A stretch of DNA of 64,000 bases from NCBI GenBank assembly GCA_965153455.1, contig OZ234496.1, positions 13,508,304 through 13,572,303 on the forward strand, read 5' to 3'. The position numbers and the translations under genes were made by a program. The notes beneath the pieces are model-generated. The model was not told where the DNA came from. It searched no databases and saw nothing but the letters and a program-made list of their open reading frames with translations. Of this stretch, positions 49,668 to 61,559 are shown piece after piece. The DNA is from Sphagnum compactum (Eukaryota; Bryophyta; Sphagnopsida; Sphagnales). The first letter of the stretch is position 1, and every line of letters begins with the position of its first letter.

Positions 49668-52600
49668 TCAAAAAAATCTCCCCTTCCTCTTGGCTTTCTT
49701 GAATGCTTTCTCAGTCTTTTTAAGTCGAATGGCAAGCCCCTTATTCGATTTTTTGGTTCTCTCGATTGTGGCTGCCATTCGAATATTCTTTGTCTCCATG
49801 TCCTTACATTTCTTCTCAAAACTTTTGGCTTCCATAATGTGTTCATTTGCTCTTGCACGATTCACTTTGAGATTATGTTCGGTTCGCTCCAATTCCTTCT
49901 CCACACTCTATTTGTATAATAAAAGTCCAAGGTACATCACCATCATTCCAAACATGTTGATGAAGCCACCCCCAAAACAAAAAAAAAAAAAAAAAAGAAG
50001 TTAAAAATTTCAAAAATTAATTTATGTTGGAAATCAATTACCATTTGGGAACATGTGCTAATTTGCAAGAAATCATCAACAATGATTTTTTTGCAAATCA
50101 AGGTCCCACATTGAAACATGTGTTCAATAATAAGTAAAAGATTAAGATGACATTAAAAATAAGTTCTTTTTTGCATGCAAGAACCTCACATTGGAACATG
50201 TGTTATAAGTTTAAAATGAAAGATGAAACATAAGTGCAAAAATCAATCACTATTATTAATCTTTGAAAAAAGTCTAGAAACATTGGACTTTGTATTATAT
50301 CACCTTGAATTGGGGCATTTCCTACTCTCAAAACAATTTTTCATTGGATTGCACTTATGCAACATGTTTGTGATGGAGTGATTACTAATGCATGCATAAG
50401 ATATCTACAAATCCCTAACAATTTAAGGAACATGAACAATAATTTTGAATAAATATTTTCTTTGCATTGCAACTTACCACAATTTAAGGAAAATGAACAA
50501 TAAATTTGAATAAATATTTTCTTTATATTGCGACTTACCATTTTAAAGACCTTATGTTGAGGGGACAATTAATCTGATCACTAAATTGTGAGGAGCTTTT
50601 GAGCTTGTTTGCTTTTATGTTTTGATATTATGTTTTTCTTTTCTTGCACAACAACTGATTAGAGTTTACAAATGTGAATTTGTTGGCTAATGCAACGAAT
50701 ATGTTTATCTACATTTGTGGGAAAAAAATTATGCAAATGGAAAATAAATACCTCTTTTTCAATTTCAAGCTTCATGTTTTGTTCTTCCAATTGTTTTGCT
50801 TTTTCTGTCATGGGACCAATGTCATCCCGATTCTCCAAGCTTGCTGTGTGGGCACAAAGGGCCTTCAACCGTTTCACGAGTAGTGTCAACCTTCCTATTT
50901 CTCCTAGAAATACATCTCTTTCAAACTCAATTTCCTGTCATAATGGGTCCCCCAAAAAAATTATACCCCCCATTATTTGAACTAGTATGCGAAAAAAAAA
51001 AATGGTAATCAATTTGAAGGGTCCAATTTAAATTTGTAATTCAAGTTTTCAAGGATTCAATTTGATGGGTCCCAAGTATGTGGATTGTGTGCAATGAGAT
51101 TGTTAAAAACACATTACTCTTGTGTGGGTGATGCGAGAGTCGGTGCGAAGTCGATGAATCTCTGCACTTTGGGCTTCTGATCGAGCTTGTAAACCTCGAA
51201 TCTTGGTTTTCAAACCTATTCATGAACCAACATAATTTTTTTCCAATTTTTTTTTGCGTTGAATTACCACCAGTTCAGTTCATCACAAAGTTTTACTCAA
51301 AATTTAAAGAGTCATTTGAATGTTGAAACCCATAGCCTATATTTTGGAGTTCAATTCTGCATTGAATATCCCACTGACATTTCATAAAGTACAAAATTAC
51401 AATAGGAAAAGGAATGATAATCAATTTGTGTACACAAACATTATAAAAAATGAAATGGAAATTTTGTGGATGAAATTTAGAAGCATTATGGAGAATTGAC
51501 AAGATTGCAAATTGACTCCAATTCAGAAAGGACAACCATTTTATTTTAAATAAATAAACTAAAAATCTCAAAACATATGTATCAAACAAACAATGTCATT
51601 TTCTTCATTGACCACTTATATGAGTAGATAAAACAAAACCAAGAGAGGGGAGCACATAATTGAAAGCACAAAAATGATTTGAAAAAAAATTAGCTTATGT
51701 CCCAACAACATATTGAATTATGTCAATTTTTTTACTTTTTATGGATATGTCATGCACTACTAGATCAACACTCAACATTATCAAAAATAATAAAAACACA
51801 CACATAACAATATGGACATAAATAGAAAAAGTTGAAACTCCAACAACAAAAAAAACTAAAAAAAAATCTATAAATTTTCCAATCAATACCTAACAAAATT
51901 AATGTTTTATAATAAACACCTCACATATATTAAACAACAAAGTAATGAGAAGTCCAATAAGAAATAGATGTTACCATGAATTCGTTGGCGTAAATGTATA
52001 GTGCCTTGAGGTTGTGTGGATCTACATTGAGCATTAGGCTTCTCCATATCCTCTATGTCTTTTAGCATTTTCCTAGGTAATAATAAGAGATTTTGTAAAG
52101 CACACGCACCCAGCACACACAAATTTTGCTTTCACATTATCTAGAAATTAAGATTTTCTTCAATTCAAAATTGGTGGAACAAGTTTTTGTGGGTGATTTT
52201 GAAAATAAGTTACATATGCACATATTGTTGTTCTTCATATCATGATTTATGTATGAACTTCATATGATAATAATAATAATTCTATATGTGTAAATTGTTC
52301 ATACCTAATTGCAAACCTTCCTAGTGGCCTATCAAACCTACTTATTACATTGACCTTCATTTCCTCCCTCACACACATATTAATAAATTCATTGTTTTGA
52401 TTCAAAGAGTTAATGAAATTATTGTTTGGGTATAAATTTGATAAGAAGCAATAAAGGAAGAGTTGCTTGGGAAGATCATCCCAAGTACCTATTTTCCAAT
52501 TCAATGATAGCAGCTTGGATTTTATGGTGTCGGATATGCACTTGTTGATCCGCAACAGCAAGCTTCAAATCAGTGATTTCTTCCAAGAGAGATTGTTTGT

Positions 52601-53018
52601 CACGACTTGCCAACACTAATTTCTTGGACACGGTAGGAATGACTCGAACCTTTGGAGAATTGGGCGATGGTGGTGATCCCGGATCATCACATGGAGCTAA
52701 ATCCAAAGCAAACACAGGGAGTCTGCTCATGGGGCCAGGGTGTTGGCCTGGTGCTACCCAAGTTCCACCACATTCTCCTGCTAGTTGTGGACAAGGATCT
52801 GCAACATGCGTATCCCATGTTTGCAATCGGAGAGATAAGTCGTATGATGGTGGTATGCTGAGTGGACGAACCCCACAGCATACTACTTTGCATGGACCTG
52901 CTAGCTTGCATTTGGGATCCCATGCATGAACTTTAGTTCTGCAATCCCATCCCACTTGGTCATCGTTGTCTTGTTCTTCAGTTGTGAACCCAGTTGTAAA
53001 TGACACAAAACCAGACAT
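49668..53018 (-). CDS. Unrecognised gene: Cys/Pro-rich N-terminus plus long coiled coil, 403 aa
   Basis: I do not recognise the family. Six exons join in phase: 52489..53018, 52305..52367, 51975..52072, 51118..51215, 50752..50934, 49668..49907. Donors are GTACTT, GTATGA, GTAACA, GTAATG and GTATTT; every acceptor is AG. The sum is 1,212 nt with a single terminal stop. Residues 24-83 are Cys/Trp-rich and contain two related segments: HAWDPKCKLAGPC (31-43) and HVADPCPQLAGEC (71-83). Residues 85-130 are Pro-rich. From about 142 to the end the chain is charged and helical, mostly coiled coil (SLLEEITDLKLAV, EKAKQLEEQNMKLEIEKE), with a basic tail (KKAKRKGRFF). No signal peptide or membrane segment. 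A scaffold or structural role is possible but not shown. An expressed TE-captured gene is the main alternative. The exact start of exon 2 is the least certain junction. Confidence 0.6.
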
Positions 53019-53321
53019 AATTTTTTCTCTCCAATTTTCAAAAACTCAACTATAGAGAAGAAGCAAAGGTTTGCAATACAAGTTCTAGACAAAGTTCTCA
53101 CATGACTAGTTAATTCCCATCTCACCCTCAAACTTTGAGATCAATTACGACTTGTCTCGTGGTTGATTTCATGTATTGTTCAAATGTTCCAAACCAAAGA
53201 AAGAGGAGACTAGATATCAAGAAAAACACTTTAACTAGAGGCATATAAGAGGACTTGGAGGAGGATGAAAGGTCAACAAGTATTATTAGACCCCTCCAAT
53301 CTCAGTCATGAAACATGGTAA

Positions 53322-53330
53322 CCTTATATA
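53322..53330 (-). promoter_or_regulatory. TATA box of the coiled-coil gene
   Basis: TATATAAGG on the minus strand, about 305 nt upstream of the ATG at 53,018. It would place the transcription start near 53,290 and give a leader of roughly 270 nt. Supports an active plant-type promoter but not proof. Confidence 0.45.
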
Positions 53331-54869
53331 TCCATAGTGGCATGCAACTCTTGACACAAAATCAAAAGGCCATTGTTTTGGTCCCAGATATGTCTATTCA
53401 AAGCCTTGCAACACCATTGCTAGCAAATATATCATTGCACTACTATGGCGAATAGCTTGGAATCCTTTGTCATTGCCCTACATTGCACACATGCAACATG
53501 TTTTATAGTTTGATGAAAAGGAAAAATGCAATTTTTGAAAACATAAAGTTGAGAAATAAAATGCATATGGGTAATAATTACTAGGGTTGCTACATCTCCA
53601 TTTGAAACACAACATGCTTGTTTTGTGAAAGATTTTTTTGTAATAGAAATATTGTGAACTTGCTTGTTGTGTGAAAAAAAAAATTGTAATGAAAGTGTTG
53701 TGAACTTGCTTGATGTTTGAAGGATTTTTTATTAAATGGAAATGTCTTAAAATTTGTTGAAAAATCAAGGAGACACGAGAAAGGGCAAAAAAGAATAACA
53801 ACCAGTGTTATTATGTTATATGAGGTTCATGTGGATATGAACAAAGGTATGCACCTTGGTATTCAGAACCTGAATTAGTTGGTTTAACCAAGGTCATGTT
53901 TTTTTTTGCAACCTTGGGTTTTCTAAAAAAAGAAATCATCAAAAGAATAGCCACTTTAAAGGTGTGATGTGGAAGAAATTGTTCCACTTTCACCATTTCT
54001 TTTTCTTCCGAAATGGTTTGTTCATGCAAGGGTGCACGAGTGGAAAGTTGATCAATTATGGAAGTGTTGGGGTTTCTTTTTGTAGTTGCAAAAGTTGTTA
54101 TAGTATATTTCAAATTGGTCTTGATTGTTTTTGTGAATAAACTTGCACTTTAGTTTTTCAATCTCTTTTGTGCAAACATGTTTTATTGACTTGATCACAT
54201 TTGTGCAAAAACTTGCAAAAGTTTAGGCTTGGATGTTTTGGTTCTTCAATCACACTTGTGCAAACTGTAAACACATTTTTGTTTACGGATTAGGTTTGTG
54301 CATAAAATAGGGTTTTTTTTTTAATTCATAACATGGTTGTTATTTTTGAAATCCATGACAAGCTTGTTATTTGCATTTGTTAAATGTGGAAAAGTTACCC
54401 ATTATGTTCATTAGCTCTATGTGTTAGCAATTTGGCTATAAACTTTGAGCTTTCAAATTGAACTAAGGTTTTTTTTTAAACTCATGCATGTTTTTGTGAA
54501 GTTTTGTTTTGACTTTCTACATTGGTTGTGAAGGCTTTAGCATGCATTACTTCTTGCTAAAACTATTGATAATGTGTATGTGATCCTTTTTTTTCAAATC
54601 TCATATCATGCTTAAGAATTACCCAATAAATTATTGTTTCTCTTCACATTTAGCTTTTTTTTGTGTAAAAATATCTTTTACAAGCTTTCATTTGCTAAAA
54701 CACATTGTTTAAGGTTTTACTTAAGTGTTTTTTTAAGATAAGGTTCTATTGCAATGTTAAAAATTGCATTTGATTCCAAATTTTTGCATGAAGGGTTGGA
54801 GGCAAAGGTTATTATAGAGAAATCGAGATAAACAACTATAAAAGACGTGCAAGTAAAACAAGAAACAAT
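53331..54869. other. Gene-free spacer
   Basis: No recognised exon. GTGAACTTGCTTGTTGTGTGAA-type phrases repeat at 53,653-53,720. An open frame of 100 codons at 53,811-54,113 (-) has no domain, and its promoter and splice context are poor. Confidence 0.4.
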
Positions 54870-56960
54870 TTGAAAACAAAAACGTGTTACTTAATAGTAA
54901 CTAGAAATTTTGGTTTCTTCACCATCACAAATCTACTAAATGCCTATTTTTTTGTTTTGAAAAATTCTAAAACTATTATTGATGTGCATGAAATTCAAGG
55001 CATGAAGTGTGTGATGTGCCATGGAAATGGAGAAACTCAAGTTTTAATAGCTTTAACAACACAAGGAACAAAAACGGTATTATTACCTACTACCCAAAAG
55101 GCCAAGAAATGCAACATTATTCCTCCATTGGCCATCACTACCTTCTTTGGTTTTCAAAAAGCTTACTGCAATTAAAACTAATATAAACCAACAAAGATTT
55201 TAAAAGGATATTGTTTTGATGGTAACAAAAGGATACATGCCTTTATCTATTGTGGAAAACCCTTTCCTAGGACTTTTGGTTTTGCATTGTGATTATAAGT
55301 GTGTTTTTCCATCTCAAAAGCAATTAATGAATGAACATTTGTTGGCAATGTTTACAAAGATGATGGAAAGGTATGTCCTATTAGCTATTGCAAAATGTGC
55401 CACAACCATGACCTTCTTTGATCTATGAATGTCCAAATTTAGATGTGAAACTTTTGCATTAATCATAAATTTCATTGATGACCAATGGATCCCTTGCCAT
55501 GTTACTATTGCACTTTTTAAAGCTGAAAATACATCAGGTGTTGTTTTAACCATTTAAGTGAAATCATTATTACTTGACTTCAATTTCACAAACAAGATCA
55601 TGGCATATGTAAAGGATGAAGGAAGGGACTGGAATACTTTAATTGCGATTTTGACTTCAATTGTGAGTTGTGGTTCATTTTAGTTTGACACACCTTACCT
55701 TAGGACTCACTTTGCACATGTTATGTCAAAGGCATGTCAATATGCCATTAACCACAACCAGGTTTGTAATGGGATGCATGAACTTAATTTGAAAGATGTG
55801 CAATCCTTTCTTTAATCCATTATAACATGGAAAAAAAAATCATGGAAGGGGTTGCTAAAGTGGGAAAAGGCATGTGTGAAGGTTTCTTTATTAAAAAAGA
55901 AATTGAAAACACCCATGAAAACTAGATTTGCATCCAAGGTTGTGTTGTTTTAGAAGACACTTGCATATGCTAATGTCATTAACATATGTCAATCACGTCA
56001 AATTCAAGCTTTACAAACTAGGGTTCCAAGCAAGTAGACTTGGGTTATGGCAAGGACTATTTGGAATGTCTTACTCCTATTGTTCATCAATGCATCATGA
56101 ACCAAACAAAGGGGTGTTGGTTTCTATCAAATGCATTGAAGGTTGCAATGACAATAGTTGTGCACATGCAAAAGGAATGTGCTGCAAGAAATGCCTTTCA
56201 ACCACATCCATTGCAATGTGGTACATTTGAGCAAAAAAATTGACCATATTGTATTGTCACATGGCTACTGAGGTACCAAAAGTATTGCAAACCTTCCTTT
56301 CAATTGTGACCACTTTTTCATGAAAGAAAACATACAACATGCTTGTTCTAATGTTTGATCCAAGGTTCAAAGGGTTGAAAATAAGTACTTCAATAATTCA
56401 AAAATGGCTCTAGAAATGGCAGATGAATATGATTGGAAGGTCTTACTTCCTTTCTTGACTAAAGGTTACAAATAATTACATCTTGGGAGGCCTCGGACCC
56501 CTCTATGACAAGCAACCTCATAAGAAGACTTGTTTTATGGTGCTACTACCACCATTGAAGAAATAAGTGAAAGTTTGTTGGCATCTAAATTTTCATTTTT
56601 TTGTCCTACATCTTTCAAAAGAATGTTGAAACTATAAGTCCACTCTCATGGTGGAAAGCTCATGAACCACAATTTGCACATGTTGAGTATTTAGTTCATA
56701 GTAAATTATTGGTATTCCAAGTTCTTAAATACAAACTGAAAGGATATTTAATGTGGTGGGTATTTTTATTAATTTGAGAAGATGTTAATTAAGGGTAAAA
56801 AATATGGAAAAATTGGTGTTCATTTACCAAAATTGGCCCAATGATGCAATATTGGATTGCATAATAGTGGAAGGATTGCTTCAAATTTTTTTGTAGTTGA
56901 GGATGTTTTCTTGGATAATTATGAATAATTACTAGTTGATGTAGGGTATTATGGAAATGC
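54870..56960 (+). pseudogene. Decayed hAT transposase, lineage 2, copy a
   Basis: The order of blocks is that of a plant hAT transposase with more than a dozen stops and shifts. CVMCHGN (N-terminal finger remnant, ~55,010) comes first. Then the RNase-H-like core: GYMPLSIVENPFLGLLVL (~55,230), LIINFIDDQWIPCHVTIALF (~55,460), HVMSKACQYAINHNQVC (~55,720) and KTRFASKVVLF (~55,920). The C-terminal dimerisation region has WWKAHEPQFAHVEYLV (~56,650) and INLRRC..LRVKNMEKLV (~56,770). The homologous relic at 61.6-63.9 kb has the same order. Not functional. Confidence 0.8.
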
Positions 56961-59900
56961 ATGATGAATTTCCATAACATGTCTTTCAATTTTTTTGATT
57001 TTTTTGAACAAATTTGAAGGATTTATGTACTCAATTTCTAACATGTGTCTTGTCTTGTTTAATGTTTTGAACTTTCTTTTGAACTATAACATTAAGGTCT
57101 GAACAAAAATTGGTTTTTAATAGTTTTCAATCTAAATACGTTGTTATCATTATTAATGTTGTCAAATTGGAATGAATTTGAGTAGTTTGGCATGCGAATC
57201 ATTCTTGCCCTTATGAACAAAGTAAACATTTCTTGCCCCTTGCCATTTATTGCCCTTGTGAACATTGTTCACAAGGGCCTTAGATTTCTTAAAACTAAGG
57301 ATGCCCATAAGTTGGATCCTTGTTAAACACATTAGGATGGATTAATTTCTTCTTTTGTATTCAAAATACGTTCTTCCAATAGAGTGGTCAAGTGCAACCT
57401 AAAAAATGCACCCCTATGGCTTGGTTGAAAAGTAATTTTTTAATTTCAAATAAGCTAATATTCATTTTTAAAAATAATATTCAATACCAAGTGCATATAT
57501 GATATCAATTGGTATCGTGTTCTTAGGCATTCATACTCGTAGCCAAGATCCCCTTAAAACATGCTAGTCATTATTCATACCCACCTAATATATAAATTCC
57601 AAAAAAAATTGACATTCATATTCATACCCAATGTAGACATTGAATGAATCTACATACACATGCCCAACTAGTATGTTGAAATGGACATACCCACCCAACA
57701 CTAGTAATAACCATCTAGTGCATCTTGTGAAAGATGGATGGTAGTGGGACATGTACAAGAAACAATTTTCCATGCTTCCATTTCAATAGCTAATAACTCA
57801 CTTATAAGAAAGTGACTAGTTAATTTTGTTTTATACTACCTACCATCTAACAACCCACTAAGCTTGCTTATGTACTAAGCATTTACATGCATCTACTTAC
57901 CCAAAATAAATAGAATACCTTTTCAAGCTTAACACTTAGGTGTTGAATAAATATTTTATTTTTCAAATTCCACTTTTGGTAGTAAAAAATAAGTCATGAA
58001 AATTTTGGTTTGATATTATTTCCAAAAAGCTTTGGCAATGATGATAGATTGTGTACACATGTACACTAAGGTACAAATGTAGGGGTACGTTTAAATGTAT
58101 GTATTAATTTCAATGTGTTTAGGACCTATATGCAAGTTTTTGATTTCTTAAATTTAAATTAAAAAACAGCAAGTGTTCTTGAATTTCTTGGTGTTCTTGA
58201 GTTCGTGGCACCAAACTTTCACCAATTATTAAAGTGGTTTTTAGGGTTCATAAATATGATTCCTCAAAAATTATCAAAGGCCTTATTCTAATATGTAAGC
58301 ATGATTTTCAATTTTATTGTAAAAGATCAAAAAATTTATTAATCATTTCATGGAAGTTATTAGTTCTTTGAGGTTTTTGAAACAAACATTTTTTTACTTT
58401 TGATTGTTTCCAAAATTTTTGAAACTTGAATCTTTTTATTTTAAGAAAACAAAACAATTAATAATTATTCACAACATCAAATACCCGCCAAAAATTACAT
58501 TATACTAGGACACCAATTTGTTGTACTAATGTGTCCACTTCTAGTTAGAATTAACATTTTAAGTCGAATTCCTACCACCACAAACCAATTGCAATCTTGA
58601 TGGTACATTCATTCATTTTTTGGTATTTACCATTGTTAAGCAATTCTTGCCTTTTATGAAGAACCTCCAGTTTTGGTTTTTTTTAAAAAAAGATTTGGTT
58701 TTTGGTTCCAAAAAATAGTGGAACCCCAAGTTCGATTTTGGTTCAATTCTTGAAAATAAAATTTTAAATTATGATTATGGATATCATATCTGATTTTGAT
58801 TCCAATTCTAAGTACAACTTGGTTTGAAACTAATGATTAACTATTGTTGACCTTAATTATATACCATTCCCCCTTGCAAAAGAAAAATTCAAAAAAAATT
58901 GTTTCAATTTTGGTTTTAGAATTGGGTCCATGGTTTGGTTCTAGAATTGAATCTAATTTTAAAGTCTTAAAGTTTGTTCAAAATTAATAAATGCCAATGC
59001 TCGTTCCAAAAATCAAACCTAGTCCAATTTGGTTTTTATTAATAAAAAATGGAATCAACAATTCTAACAAACCAAACCAAGTAACCACCCAACACTAGTA
59101 TTTACTAATGTTGGACAAATTTATATAATAAAAAAATGATGTATGTTTGTTTGTGCCATTTTAACCTATTTAATCCAAACCTCTTGTTTCATTCCTCTTC
59201 CCCTCTTCACCTAACATGGAAAGGCAAATGTCCATGTTATGTATATTGAAATAATTTAATAACATCCACCTTTTAAGTTGGTAATGATGAACATGGACAT
59301 GAAAAGACATGATATTGAAATTTGAGATAAATAATAATGAACTATTGAGAAACATATGGGAACATAAGGGGAAAAAGGATAAGAAAATCATATTTTAACC
59401 TAAACAAATTGTCAACTTTTATATGTATTACTATGGTATTAATATAATCATTTTATAATATTTAGATAATGGTATGAACACAAGGAGTGAAGAACCAGTA
59501 ATAATAATAAATGAACATGAATATTGATATTACATTATATTTTCAAATGTACTCCAATTTCAATGTCAAATTAATTAAAGAAATAATCAATATATTAAAA
59601 TATGTATTTGTTTTGTTTGGTTTGTGACCACACTATAAATTCCCCAAACCATGAGGCTCCTTGTTCCACTCTTTAATATGATTGGAAAGCCCTCAATGAA
59701 ATAGTGTGCACATTGTCCATTTCACAATGTTCTGACCAACAAAGTGAAATTTATTGAATTTAGAATTTAGAGTGGTTTCCTCTTTGAAAACGAATTCAAA
59801 TTATAAAACAATCATAAGAACTTTGAAATTAAACCCACTTTGATTGAAATAGTTTGAGTTGGGTGACCATATAAAATGTTTAATTTACTTGGACCAACAA

Positions 59901-61559
59901 CACAAGGGCCAACATGTCATTATTGAGTGAAACCTAAATCATTATCCATCAAAGTAACTTGTATTTTCTATCCTTAAACACTTGAATAATATCCACTATA
60001 AACCTTACTTTGTATTCTCACATCCAATTCATACCTTTTTTGGGAAGACAAAGGACAACAACTCATTTTAACTCATGAATATTGAAGATATTGTATCACA
60101 TCCAACACCGGCTCATACTTTGTGCCCACCCACAATGGATGTTTAGGTATTTAGTTTTTAGGGTTTGGGCAAACTCTCATTGATGAATTTTTTTGGATGA
60201 ATGTTTAGATGAAAAAATGGATGTTAAATAAATTAATAATTGACCTAGGTTGTTGCTAGTGGTCCCCATAAACATATAAGTAGGGTATTAATTTTAAAAA
60301 AAATCATACCCTGCCAACATGTTATTTTTGGGTATCAAAGTATGTAATAATGGGTCAAGTAGGGTATTCCTCAAATATTAAACATAATTGGACTCGATAG
60401 GTACTAGGTTATTTTAAACCTAGAACTGAATTCGGGTTGATAACCAAATCAAAACTCAATATTTGACCAACATTGGTTCCAATTTTGGTTGCCCAAAACT
60501 AGGTTGGAATTGGGTTTAATTTTGGATTTAGAACCAAGTATTAAACCATGTCTAGTTTTGGAATTGGAACCAATTCTATAAAATTGAAAACTGAACTTGA
60601 ACTTGAAATTTTGAAAAACAAAATGGCGGGGGGCATGCAAGATTATTTTGTTCCTTCTCAACTTCCAATGATGGCATTTTGTTAGTGAATGAAGAGAGAT
60701 GATCCTCCTTGAATTTGTTGGCTCTTTAATGGCCACCATCTTCAATCCTTGAATGCAAAAGTCGGTTGAATCCTTGGAAAGACAAATTATTTGCAACATG
60801 AGATTGGAGCCCATTGTGTGGGGGTGCCTTCAATGTGTCCTCAACTATCAATTTTTATTGTCTATTGTTTATTTTCTATTCTCAATAATCAAATTGAATT
60901 CTACAAGGAAGATGTGAGTTATTATCACATTCTTTATCTCCTTTTCTAATTTGCATCCTAGTTCCCTTGATTTTTTCCGTAGAATTTTTTAGTAATATTT
61001 CTTTGAAATGATAAAAATAGATTTGAAGTTTATTGGAAGGTCATGCTTCATATTTCATATATGCATAAGGTTGCTTGAAATTATAAGGTTGTTGAGGTCA
61101 TTATTTTTTGCAATTAGAATGTTGTAAAAATTTGCAATAGAAAAGCCAATGTTTAAGGTTTTGTTTTTATTTGCAATCCAAGGTTCTGTTTGCGTGGTTT
61201 TATCTACAAGAACCTATTTGTAGGGTTTTGTCAGTAGGGTTCTATATGTGTAGGGTTTTGTATGTGGCATTTTTTGCAATTATAAAAAAAGTGCCTAAAA
61301 AAATTGCAACATATGTTTCAGATTGCACAAGGTTCATTTTTATTATAGGAATTATGTGGGTTTGTTATTCATAGGTTGGGATCTTGAAAAAACCACTATA
61401 GGGTTTTGTTTGTGTTGGCAATCATTATAAATTTCCCAAAACCATTGTAGCTTATGTTTAAAAGCTTTTCAATTAAATTTACCTTTGGAGTTTAGGTTTT
61501 TTTTTTCCACAAGGCTAGAACACTAATGGCAAATTATTGAACCATTCAATTTAAATGAA
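56961..61559. other. Gene-free AT-rich spacer
   Basis: No coding exon is seen. Diverged TTTTGGTTCCAA / GAACCAAT phrases recur at 58,660-59,060 and 60,400-60,620, an old low-complexity family that yields a spurious 121-codon open frame on the minus strand (60,449-60,814). GTAGGGTTTTGT phrases recur at 61,215-61,270. Confidence 0.5.
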
